Position numbers and translations under genes: made by a program. The notes below the pieces were generated by a model, which was given only the letters and a program-made list of their open reading frames with translations, did not search any database and was not told the DNA's origin. A stretch of 64,000 nucleotides of DNA, taken from Simmondsia chinensis (Eukaryota > Streptophyta > Magnoliopsida > Caryophyllales > Simmondsiaceae). The stretch is from positions 15,691,193-15,755,192 of the forward strand of contig JAGTTD010000009.1 of NCBI GenBank assembly GCA_018398585.1. Direction: 5' to 3'. This document shows positions 21,850 through 32,302 of this stretch, in pieces (position 1 is the stretch's first letter; every line of letters begins with the position of its first letter).

Positions 21850-23128
21850 TTGAAGAGGAAAGGCAAGCTAGTTATTAGTCATGACCCATTGTTGAGAAAC
21901 AAGATACTGCATTGGTTGCATTCCTCACCAAGTGGGGGACACTCAGGGAGAGATGCCGCTCTCAATCGTATTAAGGCCTTGTTCTCTTGGAAAGGTATGA
22001 CAAGGGATGTGGCTCACTTCGTGAAACACTGTATTGTGTGCCAGACTTGCAAGTATGAAGCAGTTGCATCTCCTGGATTGCTACAGTCACTCCCAATTCC
22101 TCAATTGATTTGGTCTGATATCACAATGGATTTCATTGAGGGCCTCCCACGCTCATTTGGGAAAGGTTTTATATTTGTAATTGTTGATTAATTGTGCAAG
22201 GCTACTCATTTCTTGGCCCTTATAGACCCTTACTCTGCTTCAAGTGTGGCTCAATTGTACATAGACGACATCTACAAGCTACGTGGGTTACCTCATTCAA
22301 TTGTCAGTGATAGGAATGCCGTCTTCCAAAGTGAATTTTGGTAGTCTCTCTTTTCAATCCAAGGAGTTGATCTACACATGTCTACAGCTTATCACCCACA
22401 GTCTACTGGTCAGACTAAGGTTGTCAACCGGGGGCTGGAAACATACCTCCGTTGTATGGGTAGTACTCACCCTTCCCAATGGCCCAAGTGGCTGCCATTG
22501 GCTGAATAGTGTTACAATACATATTGCCATTCCTCTACACAAAACTTCATACGAGATTGTGTATGGACAACCTCCTCCTATACACATTCCCTATTTGCCA
22601 GCTGAAACTTAAGTTGCAGCAGTAGATAGTTATCTACAGCAAAGAGAAGAGCTTATCCATAGTATGAAGTATCATTTAGCAAGGGCTCAGAACAGGATGA
22701 AGCAACTTGCTGACAAGAGACAAACTGACAGATCCTTCAATGCTGGGGATTGGGTCTATTTAAAGCTGCACCCTTATCGTCATATCCCTGGGGCACGTAG
22801 CAGCTCTCAGAAGCTCTCTTCGAGATACTATGGACCCTTTATGGTTCTATCCGCTGTGGGTAAGGTAGCATATCAGCTTGAGCTACCTGCTTCTGCCAGA
22901 ATCCACAATATGTTCCATGTATCTCAGCTCAAGGCTCATCATGGACCACCACCATTTCATGTGATCCCCATTCTAGCTGCTATTGAAGCAGCTCCTCCCA
23001 AACAGCCTGAGCTTATTTTGGATCTCAAAATGGTGAATACAACCGAGCTACTACAAAGGTGTTGATTAAGTGGAAGAATAGACCGAAGGAAGAGGCCATA
23101 TGGGAATTTCTATTCGATTTGCAGCTTA
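21850..23128 (+). pseudogene. Element B integrase and chromodomain-like end
   Basis: The zinc-binding part shows HSGRDAALNRIKALFSWKGM and VKHCIVCQTCKYE, then SDITMDFIEGLPRSFGKGF with the first catalytic Asp. A TAA at about 22190 follows VIVD. The frame continues with LPHSIVSDRNAVFQSEFW (second Asp), a further stop, and STAYHPQSTGQTKVVNRGLE containing the third acidic residue. From 22664 the frame reads DWVYLKLHPYRHIPG, YYGPFMVLSAVGKVAYQLEL and MFHVSQLKAHHG (GPF/Y module). A frame change near 23060 leads into VLIKWKNRPKEEAIWE, a chromodomain-like end. Confidence 0.82.
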
Positions 23129-23159
23129 AGTGACAAGGGTGATTTGAGGGAGGGAGTAC

Positions 23160-23593
23160 TAATGCAGGGAATGAAACTTGCTAGTGAATAGAAGTGGAGA
23201 ATCAAGCTAGACTGATGTAGAAGAGGTGCAAGCAATTTGTAGTTTTAGCGGGTAAATTGGGTAGGATTCAAAAGTTAGGAAAAGGACCCGGTGGCATGTG
23301 CCGGGCACGTGAGCAGGCGAGAAATTAGAATTTTAAGTATAATTTTATTTTGCATTTCCAATTCAGTTTTGTTTTTCATTTTATTTAATCTAGTGATTTC
23401 TACTTATAAATAGGAAATGATGTATTAGATTTAGGGTTATGATGTGAATGAAAACCCTAATCTTCCCTAAATATCTCTCTTTCTTTCTCTCCCTTCAAAC
23501 TCTAACTCCTTCTCTTCTCCCTTAAACCTCTTGTTTGTGATTGGAATTGGTAAATTGAGTGACTAATTTCACTTAATTTGATCTGTGGTATCA
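23160..23593 (+). repeat. 3' LTR of element B
   Basis: 434 bp, beginning TAATGCAGGG after GAGGGAGGGAGTAC and ending GTGGTATCA, followed by the AAGCA target duplicate. The end GGTATCAAAGC mimics a primer-binding site but is the LTR end plus target sequence. Confidence 0.9.
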
Positions 23594-23598
23594 AAGCA

Positions 23599-24142
23599 CT
23601 TCGAGGAAGGGACCGAGGACATGACGGTTGGTTGAGGCCTTCATCGGAGGCTCAAGTGTATGGAGGATGGAATCAACAACGTGAATGAAGAAATCAGTCA
23701 CCACGAGAAGGTCGACCACCACGGAGGCCATGCATCACCACCACCTTCGGAATAGTACTTCGCCAGCCAAAACAACGGCACCACAATCATTGTTATCCTT
23801 GTCAGGCTCGCGGTGGCTGAGAACGAGGTGGTACAGGGGTGTGAGGAGGATGCCAGTGGGGACGCACCTTCGCCTTCGAGCACCGCCGCCATCCACTAGT
23901 GGTGCTAGGGTTCAGCTGGGTGGAGTTAGGGTTTTACACTTGAATAAGGAGATGAAGTGGCTCTTGAGTTTTGCGTTTCAAAACTTGGACAAAAATTACA
24001 AAATTACCCTTAGAATTATTTATAATATAATTTCTAGTATTGATTTCAGAGAATTTACTTGGTTAAAATTTGTAATTATAGTGTTTGATCTTAGAGGATT
24101 AATAATTTGGATATCAATAACTTGACCCAAAGGGGAAGGTAT
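23599..24142 (+). other. Distal internal region of element A
   Basis: This is the part of A downstream of the B insertion. An open frame at 23685-24125 (about 146 codons, from an ATG at 23685) starts in GC-rich sequence and ends in AT-rich sequence. It has a His-rich start and no recognisable domain, and I do not call it a gene. The polypurine tract of A (24130-24140) ends the block. Confidence 0.6.
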
Positions 24143-24741
24143 TGATACAAACTAAAATATATAGGTTAAGTGATGGGTAATTTAGATATTAAATAAATAG
24201 GTTAACTCTTTTGTTGTGATTATACACCCCCCCCCCCCCCCCCAACTCTACATATAGGGTCCTAGTGTAGAGGAAGGAGGAAACAACAACAATAGACCGG
24301 GGGGGGGGGGGTTGGTTTAGATGTACGCAGTCTTACTCCTTCAGGGTGTAACCCTGTCGAGAGGCTATTACCAAAGCCCCCCAACTTTATAGGGTTGGTA
24401 ACACAAAGACTTCTCAGGAGATCACCCATTCTAGTACTACTATCGCTTAAGCACGCTTAACTTCGGAGTTCTAATAGGATCCGATACATTAGTTCTTGGT
24501 AAATGAACCCTGGTGCATTAGTATAGAGGAAGGACGATGATGAATAAAAATGAAATGCTAGCCTCTCTCTCCACTCTCTCTCTCTCTCTGTCTCCCTCCC
24601 ATTCTATCTTTAGTTTATCTCTGCTGCACTTTTTCTTATATCATAGTTTTACTATGTAAATCTTCGTATCCTCTATTAATACAAGTTATATTCTACTATC
24701 TTGAGTTGTTTGATTGTATAGATCGATTTTAGATCACAATA
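24143..24741 (+). repeat. 3' LTR of element A, interrupted by a SINE
   Basis: It begins TGATACAAAC as does the 5' LTR and ends CACAATA (5' LTR: CACAACA) before GATGA. It is longer than the 5' LTR because a 5S-headed SINE with its own target duplication is inserted at 24279-24518. A C run (24227-24243) and a CTCTC microsatellite (24572-24590) are further differences. Confidence 0.88.
24279..24518 (-). mobile_element. 5S-headed SINE copy 1, in the 3' LTR of A
   Basis: On the minus strand the 5' part matches the plant 5S rRNA pattern (GGATCC..TTAGAACTCCGAAGTTAAGCGTGCTTAAGCGATAGTAGTACTAG..GGGTGATCTCCTGAGAAGTC, read in segments). The 3' part contains GACTGCGTACATC, a G/C run and GGTCTATTGTTGTTG, the Angio-like SINE tail ending in TTG repeats. 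It is flanked by a 16-base duplication TAGTRTAGAGGAAGGA at 24263-24278 and 24519-24534. The long duplication and oligo-TTG tail show retroposition rather than a 5S gene. Confidence 0.85.
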
Positions 24742-24849
24742 GATGAATTGGAAAAAAAGATATAGCGTTGATCATGCATTATGGAATAGTTTACTTATAT
24801 GCTAGAAATATGAACATGTGAAAACATATACATGATACAACAAAATGGG

Positions 24850-24972
24850 CAAATCTTGACACCTTTTTGTTGACGCTAGGACTAAGCGTCAATAAATTTC
24901 TTGACGCTTAAAATTTGTTGACACTTCAAAGCGTCAACAAATATTTTGACACTTGGAAGTGTTAAGAAAAAC
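24850..24972. repeat. Left subterminal TTGACGCTT repeats
   Basis: Five full or half sites, including TTGACGCTAGGACTAAGCGTC and TTGACACTTCAAAGCGTCAA, face both directions. Confidence 0.7.
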
Positions 24973-26833
24973 AGTTTAACGGTGGGAAACCAAAATTCAA
25001 TTCCCGCCGAAATTGTTTCATGTCCATACCTCTCCTAATTTAGCTAAAAAAGAAGAAATATACATATTTTTAAGAGTCATTTGCATTTTAATATCTGATA
25101 TTTTTTGCAGCATAAAAAAAATACCTTAATATTTTTGAATTAATAAAAATGTCCAATATTCGTTGACAGGGTTGACGTGTTTACTATCTTGAAAACACAT
25201 AATAAAATATCAAAAGGCCTCTTTCTTAATCCAAGGTCTGTTGCCAGGCCTGTGAAATATACTGGTCTTAGAAATCACAATTACACCACCATGTAAAACT
25301 TAGTACATGTTGTCAAACTATCGTTGCTGACACTGCCATTGTGAATTAGATAAACCAGATATACCATTGAAAACACCACAATCACCAAATATACTGCACG
25401 ACCATCGCTTCTTAATCCACCAGTCATTGGCGTTCTTTTTGTTTCCAGCAAATTCTTTTGGTCGTTTTAGGTTTTGTTTTCATTTTCATTTTTAATCAAT
25501 GAAAAAAAAATTTTGTTGTACTCTATTTTCTCTTAACTTTCTACGATTTCATTTTGTTGTACTTCATATCCTAATTTGAGTTCGAGTATTAAATAAAACT
25601 CAATTTATAAATGAGTGTGAGTCAATTAGTTTAATATTCAACTCGGTGCTCCATTATTAACTTGACTTGATAGTTGGTTTGTTTGACATACTCAAATTGT
25701 ACTCGGTAATTATTCACTTGACATACACAAATATAATGTTAGTTTATATTACTCAAAGAGAGTAATTATGTAAAAGAAAAAAAAAAAAAGACTTTTAATC
25801 CAATGCAAAATCAAAAATTTCATACTTCTCGTTTCATTTTCATTTCTCCCGCCTCTTTCTACTCCCTTCACTTGCAAAACCCTAATACCCCATTTTCAGA
25901 CATTGTCATTGCTCGCTTGACATTCTCACTCCCGTCCTTGCTGCTCCTCTCTCTCTGTGCTCAGACGCCTCGCTGCTTCTCTCTCTCTGCGCAGACATCT
26001 CGCTGCTTCTTTCTCTCTCTGTTCGTGCCCCAATCGTTGCTCACCGACACCCACCCTCGCTCACTGACCTGATTCGAGGTTTTTCAAGATAAATCATCTA
26101 AACCGAATATTAATATGTTTGACATTGGTTTTTGAGCGCCTGATTACTTATATGTTAGGGTTTGTTAGTTTTGATATTGCTACTACTGTTAGATATTGTG
26201 TGATTACATATATATTGTTGTTGATGTTGCTATTGACCATGGGATTTTGTCAATTTAGTAGCATTAAGAATTACTAGACTGCGAAACATTTTAATGCCTA
26301 ACTGATTGTGGCTTTTGAGTTATTTTGTTTGGGGGCATTTTGTCGAACAGTTGGTGTGCATAGTATGGTGCTTGGTTTTGTTTATGTTTGATTGAATTAG
26401 AGTATAAAACTAATACTAGGCCTTCAGCCATTAGTTTAAGTTTTTGGGATAGTTAGTTCTTTGACATGATATCCGAGTCTTGAAGACCAATCCCCCACTT
26501 TCATTATTAATGTAATTTAAGCACAAAGTATAAGATAGATTTATAAAATATCCACGCTTCAAGCTCAATGGGTTTTTGCATGAGGGGGCACTATTAGTGT
26601 GTGAAACTATATTGCTATTGACATATAATTTTGATGTTGTTTGAGTAGGGTTTTCTAATGATAGGATTTTGTCAATTCATGTTCATGTCATATGCTTATT
26701 CATTAGCCTGTTTATATTATGTTAGGGCTTATCATAAATATGTGGTCAAGTGGATTATGTCATTTAATTTTTGTTAGGAATTTAAATGTTTTGTGCATTG
26801 ATTAGGTACAACATTTTCTTATAATTTGATCCA

Positions 26834-27060
26834 ATGAACAGAAGTTGGATTAATGCATCACAAACTAGCAGAATTTGTAAGAAGGGAGCTTAATCTTTCA
26901 TTGATTTTTGTTATGCTAAAGCATTAACAAACACAATTGAATGTCCGTGTCTTAAGTGCAGTAATAGAAGATGGTTGGGATTGATCTTGTTCACCAAAAT
27001 ATCTTGTCATATGCCTTCTACCTGGTTACATTATTTGGACATGACATGGGGAAAATCAAC
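26834..27060 (+). pseudogene. CACTA transposase-associated domain remnant
   Basis: From an ATG at 26834 the frame reads MNRSWINASQTSRICKKGA, a TAG-like interruption (TAA, about 26891), then SFIDFCYAKALTNTIECPCL and KCSNRRWL. This is the pattern of the plant CACTA transposase-associated zinc domain (M.RSWM...R.S.EY..GV..FI..A......I.CPC.KC.N). The Cys pair CPC-x-KC is intact. Further resemblance to the HL..GF...Y..W..HGE part is faint and out of frame. It marks the element as CACTA-derived. Confidence 0.6.
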
Positions 27061-27354
27061 AAACATCTTAATCTGATGCACCTTATATGACATGGGTTAT
27101 GCGATTCGGTGTTGACAAGACGAATTTTCGTAGTTGTTCCATAGAGAGATGAGTTTTGATATTTACAGGTTGCTCATTGATTGATTGATTTTATTGGGTC
27201 TAATTGGATTTCTTGCTTGTGGTCATTATATGAGTAAATTATATATTAGTATCTTGAGGTTTAGTGTTTTGTGTTGAAATTGTTTTTCAATGTGGGATTT
27301 GTACTCAATTGTTGTAAAAAAGAATAACCAACCTACGTTTCTATATTTATTACA

Positions 27355-27662
27355 GGAGTTATCAGAGGAAGGAAAGGCAACTTGGGCAACCCAAATACAT
27401 GCTCACACCACTAGCTCAAAGAGTTATTCGTGAAAGAAACAAGAACTTGTGAGTTTCTTTTTCATACTATACTAGCTAGTTACATATGCACATAACGAGT
27501 AAGTAGATTGCTTATTTAGTGTTTATTGATTTCTGTGATTTATAAAGGGTGTATAACAAAAGGAATCCATACGAAGTTTGAGTTGTTTGACATTGCACAT
27601 GCCACTAAGGATGGATCTTATGTTCAACAAGATTCCAAGGAGTTTATGGTACAATTTGCATT
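27355..27662 (+). pseudogene. Plant transposase C-terminal region remnant
   Basis: Broken frames contain a piece with GNPNTCSHH..KSYS-like wording and then FDIAHATKDGSYVQQDSKEF at about 27585-27645. The latter resembles the H.TKKDGS.V...S...M segment of the plant transposase family that accompanies CACTA elements. It stops where SINE copy 2 is inserted. Confidence 0.45.
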
Positions 27663-27696
27663 TTGAGCATAACAATAGTCATTTATTACATATATA

Positions 27697-27850
27697 CAAC
27701 AACAACAACAATCGACCCAGTGCCTCAAGGGCTCCTGCATATGCAGGATCCCGCCTGGGGGGGGGGGGGGGGGGGGGGGGGGGTGGGGGAGGATGTACGC
27801 AGCCTTATCTCTTCAAGGTGTTGCCCTTAAGGGAGGCCGTGTTCGTGGAC
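27697..27850 (-). mobile_element. 5S/Angio SINE copy 2, 5'-truncated
   Basis: The tail AACAACAACAACAATCGACCC (read on plus) and GCCTCAAGGGCTCC..GATGTACGCAGCC match the Angio-like part of the other copies. A 27-base G run (27757-27783) sits where copies 1 and 5 also have a homopolymer. The 5S head is missing beyond about 27850. A glycine-rich open frame (27578-27886) is only this G run. Confidence 0.7.
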
Positions 27851-27854
27851 CCCC

Positions 27855-28160
27855 AACTTGAGAAGAAGAAAGGCAAACAGGCATAAAGCATTAAAGCACA
27901 AAAGTATAAGAGCAAGAGCAGTAAGAACAAAAGCATATGGTTATGATGCAGCTAGGAAAGATATTGAAAAGAAATTAGCTGAACTTGGCTTTGAATATGT
28001 TGATAATGCAAAGCTCGGTGAAATTGAACGTATGGTTATGATGGAGCCTATGGGTGAAGATAAGCTGGGAAATGGAGCTTATGGGTGAAGACAAGCCGGG
28101 AAAAGCACGTGCCTATGGCATTTGGTAACCAGAAGCCAAGTTACTCGGCTTAATCAAGAG
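27855..28160 (+). pseudogene. CACTA transposase-related tail
   Basis: After the SINE, an Arg/Lys-rich frame (RHKALKHKSIRARAVRTKAY) is followed by GEDKLGNGAYG and, after a stop, GEDKPGKARAYGIW. This resembles the G...PGR.RG.G.G end region of plant CACTA second-ORF proteins. Weak evidence, based mainly on position inside the element. Confidence 0.35.
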
Positions 28161-29029
28161 TTGAAGAGAAAAAGAAAGGAAGACATAAGCACGAATCGGG
28201 ATAATGCAGTCCTAAGCCGACTTGATAGCATGTAGAAACAGATGGATAGTGTGATACAAAGAAATAATATGTTAGTCCGAGCTTCATTGGTATTGACTTG
28301 GTCTGTTTGGTGGAACACAAATGCATCCAGCTGGGGATTCCTTTTTGGCGACTTATGTTGGTGGTATGTCCAAAACTCAAGTAAGAAACTAATCTAAAAC
28401 TTTTCCCTTTTGAGCTCTGTTTATTTATTTGGGAAAAGATAGACAAAAATTTCTAATTAGTAATTTTCATACTTTAGGGTGTTTCCAGAGCTTATAATTA
28501 TACAAAATTTTCATTTAATATTATCATACTTTGTTTAGAAAATGTTCTTGTGGCATTATTGTGCTTGTGGCAATACTTCTCTTTGTGCATATTGTAGGAC
28601 TTAGTTTTCTATTTTTCTCTTCTTTTAGGTTGGAGATGAATCAAGTGTTGATGATCGCATTACTCCATCACCGATTGGTAATGCTCAACATGGATGACAG
28701 AAAGAGATCATCAAGATGAAGTTTGTGTTCAAGATTTCTTGGATTTTTGGGATTTTTTTTTTTTTTATATTTTCGATGTGATATACTAAGAATATACCTA
28801 TTGAATATTAGTATTGACTATTTATAAATGTACTTTTAATATTTTTTTGGAATTTTAATATTAATTATTGTGATCAATTACCATGGTTGAATTTATATTG
28901 TGGTTTCTTTTTATAATTGGCAATATATGAAGGATTTATATAGGGTTATAAAGGAAATTTAATTCTTAGCTATAAAAGAAAAAAATTCGCTAAATTAAAA
29001 GAAAAATATATGCACGCATAAAAAAATTA

Positions 29030-29296
29030 TTTCATTTCTTGACGCTTTCAAGTGTCTACATATAAAAAAAGAAAAAATTATTACAAAATTTAGCTTGTAA
29101 ACCGTTGACGCTTTAAAGCGTCAACAATAAATTGACGCAGCTCTTATTGGCATTTTAAAGCCTCAAGAGTTTGTTGACGCTTGAAGGTGTCAAGAACTTT
29201 CTTGACGCTTTCAAGTGTCCCTAAATATTTTTTGACACCAAAATTGAAGACACTTGAGCCAAGCGTCAATATTTTGCCTAAAAAGTGTCAACATAT
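29030..29296. repeat. Right subterminal TTGACGCTT repeats
   Basis: At least seven full or half sites, including TTGACGCTTTAAAGCGTCAA (about 29103-29122) and TTGACGCTTGAAGGTGTCAA, mirror the left end. Confidence 0.7.
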
Positions 29297-29312
29297 GCTA
29301 TTTTTGTTGTAT

Positions 29313-31264
29313 TATTTCGGTAAATTGGTTAATTGAAATGGAAACAATCAATAACCATTACCGTCCCAAAATGACTCAAATTTATTTGGTTCAGTTAACC
29401 ATATCGAAAATTAGGTATAGTTAAATGCATTTTTAGGTCGGTATTTCAAAAATTCGTTTTGGTGCTTAAGTTACCGGTTTTTTAACACCCCTAACTAGCC
29501 CTCTATATTAAATTCCTTGCCTACTTACTTTACACCTCATTCATATTTTCTTTAGGATTTTTTTACATTAAATCATATTCAAAATTAGTCATTCTTTATT
29601 TAAACATCATAACTTTTGGACATTTTAGAAAACTATATTCAAAAATTTAAATTTTTTTCAATCAACCAAATACATTAACGCTGTTAGCTTTCTGTTGATG
29701 CTACGTACCCATGTAATTTTACATTTTTTTAATATAACAAACAAGAAAGAAACTTGGCAAAAAAAAAAAAAAAAAAAACAAGAGAGAAACACACATGACA
29801 TGAGTTTATTTCATAAAGTGGTACACTTTTATATGGTCTTTATATGTATGTCCAAATTTTACTACATGCTTGTGTGTACAGAGATTCAAACAAGTGCATA
29901 GAGTCAATTTAACAGTATAATACTTTACTAACTAAATTATACACAAAGTAAAATTGGGGCTCAGTTGAAAAATAGAGCTTTTCTGCTTCAACAAAGCTTA
30001 TTTTTATATATTTTAGTTATTTTAATCGTTAATGGTATTTTTATTATTTTAATTTTTTTTAAGAAACATGACTTGCATACATTGAAAAAAATAATTAAAA
30101 AATAACAAACTATAGAGGCTCTAAAATTTTTTAAAAGAAGCAAAAAAGAAAAATTCATATATAACCAGTAAAAACAAAGTCAAATAAATAGATAAAGGCC
30201 AATACCTAATATGTTCACTCAAGAACGTCAAAATGATATCTTTTAACCATTTATAACTTTAACGAAAATAAAGTTTGAAAATACCAAGTCTCAATTTTAG
30301 TACTTCAAAATCAAAATTGGGGCTCCCCTCCTAATTTAGGTACTCAAATAGGTTTAAAATTCATATTAAAAAAAGTTTAAAATTAAATAATATTAGAATT
30401 TTCGTGTTGTTAGAAAGTAGGCACATTCCTTACGTTTGACGTAGCTAATTACCCGAGGCGTTGACCCCTATCTACTCCTTCTTCGAGGCCCACCTGTCTC
30501 TTTCTCTTTTATTTTAGTTCAGTTGAATGCATGGACATTCACAAATTTTCTTCAATTTTAAGTACTTGTGTTATGCTTATTTATAATAATTTAATAAGTT
30601 AGACTACTATGGGCCTGATTGATAATAAAAAACTGTTTTTTTTTTTTTTTTTTTTTATCTCCAGTTTTTATTTTCCAGATTTATAACAAGCAAATAAAAA
30701 ATTCGTTCAAGTGATTTATGTTTTCCAAATTTTATAAAAATTAAGAATGACACATGATGTGATTTTAAATGTTGTTTTAAAACAGTATACTTACAAGCGT
30801 ACGAGATCATCGTAGTTAAATCAGGTATGCGGGTCGTATCCAAAGGGAAGCAAAGTTAAGTCGGATTTAGTTTTTTAATGTTTGTTAACTAAAATAAAAA
30901 AACTAAATATAAAATAAATATGTCAATTCAATTGAGGTTAGTTTAGAAAATGAATTCAGAGTAGTTTTACTCGTATTCTGTCATTATATTATACTATGAC
31001 AATGATTTAGGAGGCTTAGGCTACAAGCACTAAGCCTGGGCTAATATTAAAACTAGAGCTTTGAGTAATGAACTAGTATAAAAGCATAACCTATCATATC
31101 ACCCTACGTATATCATAGGTTATCTCATTAGGACTACTTAATTCCTTTCTTGCTCCCAATTCAATAATAAACCTGAATTAATGCTTAAGTTAAGACTTAG
31201 GGTAATGAACTAGTCTAAGGTTATTTTTAATTCAGAAAAATAACTAAAAATTAATGCAATTTGA
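29313..31264. other. AT-rich intergenic sequence
   Basis: No gene is recognised. It includes an A run near 29759-29778 and a T run near 30637-30657. The sequence from about 30820 may be the start of the LTR of the Tat-like element at right, but no boundary is visible. Confidence 0.45.
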
Positions 31265-32030
31265 CTAGTAGGGGTAAAAAACAATATTATTCACCTAGTA
31301 GTGGTAAAAAAAAAAAAAAAAAAACACATAATTCTCCCCGTAGGGCTAAAAATCAACACTATTCGCCCGGTAGGGGTAAAAATCAACACAATTCGCTCAG
31401 TATGAGAAAAACAACATTATTCGCCCAATAGAGGTAAAAAACAATACAATTCGCCCGATAGGGGTAAAATCAACACTGTTCACACAGTAAAAGTAAAGAA
31501 CAACATTATTCGCCCAGTGGAGGTAAAAACCAACACTATTCTCCCAGTAGGGGTAAAAATCAACACAATTCGCCCAGTAAAAAAAAAACAACATTATTCT
31601 CCCAGTAGAGGTAAAAAAACAACATAATTCGCCCAATAGGGGCAAAAATCAACACAATTTGCCCAGTATGAGAAAAAACAACATTATTCTCCCAATAGAG
31701 GGAAAAAATAATATAATTCACCTAGTAAGGGTAAAAATCAACACTGTTCGCCTAGTAGAGGCAAAGAACGACATTATTCGCCCAGTAGAGGTGAAAATCA
31801 ACACAATTCGCCCAGTAGTGGTAATAATCAACACTGTTGGCCCAGTATGGGTAAAAATCAATACAATTCGCCCAGTAGGAGAAAAAAACAACATTACTCG
31901 CCCAGTATGAATAAAAATCAACACAATTTACCCAGTAGAGGTAAAAAACAACATTATTCGCCCAGTATGGATAAAAAATAACATTATTCGCCCAATATGG
32001 GTAAAAATCAATACAATTCGCCCATATAAT
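31265..32030. repeat. 30-bp tandem array, about 25 copies
   Basis: The unit is close to GGTAAAAATCAACACAATTC followed by GCCCAGTAGG, with alternating variants AACAACATTATT / ATCAACACAATT / ATCAACACTGTT. Because 30 is divisible by three, each frame gives a ten-residue repeating ORF on both strands; these are not genes. The array ends about 240 bases before the LTR/primer-site junction of the Tat-like element, so it is probably within that LTR. Confidence 0.9.
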
Positions 32031-32270
32031 AACAAAATAATGTAAACTTATCCATCTTCACTTCTTTTAAGATACATTTAAAACTTAATTTGTGAGAAAA
32101 GGAAAAGGACACTTGTCCAACACTGAAAACATCATCATACCATTATAAATAGAAAAAAAAGGAGGAACGAAAGAAGGATGAGAAAAAACAAAGGGGTAAC
32201 GGGGATCTCGATAATCTTTAAGTAGCTTGAGTTTAGCTTCTTCTCAAATACCTATTAAATACCACAAACA
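32031..32270 (+). repeat. LTR 3' part of a Tat-like Ty3 element
   Basis: The block ends ACCACAAACA at 32270, immediately upstream of the TTGGCGCC primer site. The LTR start is not identified, but the tandem array is likely part of it. Confidence 0.5.
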
Positions 32271-32273
32271 TAA

Positions 32274-32291
32274 TTGGCGCCATCTGTGGGA
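32274..32291 (+). promoter_or_regulatory. Primer-binding site TTGGCGCCATCTGTGGG
   Basis: TTGGCGCCRTCTGTGGG is the sequence seen after the 5' LTR of plant Tat/Ogre-type elements, in contrast to the initiator-Met site used by the other elements in this window. Confidence 0.75.
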
Positions 32292-32302
32292 AAAAAAATG
32301 AT

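Larger units (their letters stand above)
11325..23593 (+). mobile_element. LTR element B: Ty3/gypsy chromovirus-like, nested in A
   Basis: B has LTRs at 11325-11756 and 23160-23593 and a target duplication AAGCA at 11320-11324 and 23594-23598, so it jumped into the internal region of A. The primer-binding-like site CAGTATCAGAGC (11758-11769) and the polypurine tract GAGGGAGGGAG (23145-23155) are present. Gag and protease (11802-13349) are separated from RT-RNase H-integrase (20142-23128) by element C, which inserted at CCTAT. Order PR-RT-RH-IN with a C-terminal chromodomain-like motif places it in Ty3/gypsy chromoviruses, perhaps Reina-like. Frames are broken in several places. Confidence 0.92.
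10690..24741 (+). mobile_element. LTR element A: small, gag-only, host of nested B and C
   Basis: A is bounded by LTRs at 10690-10952 and 24143-24741 and by an exact target duplication GATGA at 10685-10689 and 24742-24746. A purine tract AAAGGGGAAGG (24130-24140) precedes the 3' LTR, and a primer-binding-like TTGGAATCAGAGC (10954-10966) follows the 5' LTR. Without the inserted B element, the internal region is only about 0.9 kb and holds a short gag-like ORF but no protease, RT or integrase. It is therefore a non-autonomous element that must have used proteins from elsewhere. Its 3' LTR later received a SINE. Confidence 0.85.
24835..29312 (+). mobile_element. CACTA (En/Spm)-type deletion derivative
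   Basis: Ends are inverted copies of ATACAACAAAA (24835-24845; 29302-29312 on the other strand), close to the CACTACAAC-type CACTA terminus but degraded. Within 150-300 bases of both ends lie many copies of the palindromic word TTGACGCTTnnAAGCGTCAA in full or half form, the subterminal repeat pattern of CACTA elements. Inside are remnants of the transposase-associated N-terminal domain and of a plant transposase C-terminal region, but not the catalytic DDE domain. A truncated SINE is inserted at 27697-27850. No 3-bp target duplication could be confirmed. Confidence 0.6.

Noticed and set aside
23594..23620. Second primer-binding site after the 3' LTR of B (GGTATCAAAGC)
   Set aside because: It is the LTR end GGTATCA followed by the AAGCA target duplicate; no new internal region follows.
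23620..23624. CATGA as the target duplication of element B
   Set aside because: It would leave non-LTR sequence attached to the 3' LTR; AAGCA fits both LTR termini exactly.
25803..26072. Ser/Leu-rich ORF of 89 codons
   Set aside because: CT-rich low-complexity sequence in the 5' part of the CACTA derivative; no domain.
27578..27886. Glycine-rich ORF of 102 codons
   Set aside because: The glycine run is the 27-base G homopolymer of a SINE copy; the frame crosses CACTA and SINE sequence.
31397..31924. ORFs with a ten-residue periodicity on both strands
   Set aside because: The 30-bp tandem unit keeps all frames open; there is no start context or family match.
31265..32030. CRISPR-like look of regularly spaced repeats
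   Set aside because: Contiguous tandem units without unique spacers, in a plant retrotransposon context with no cas genes.
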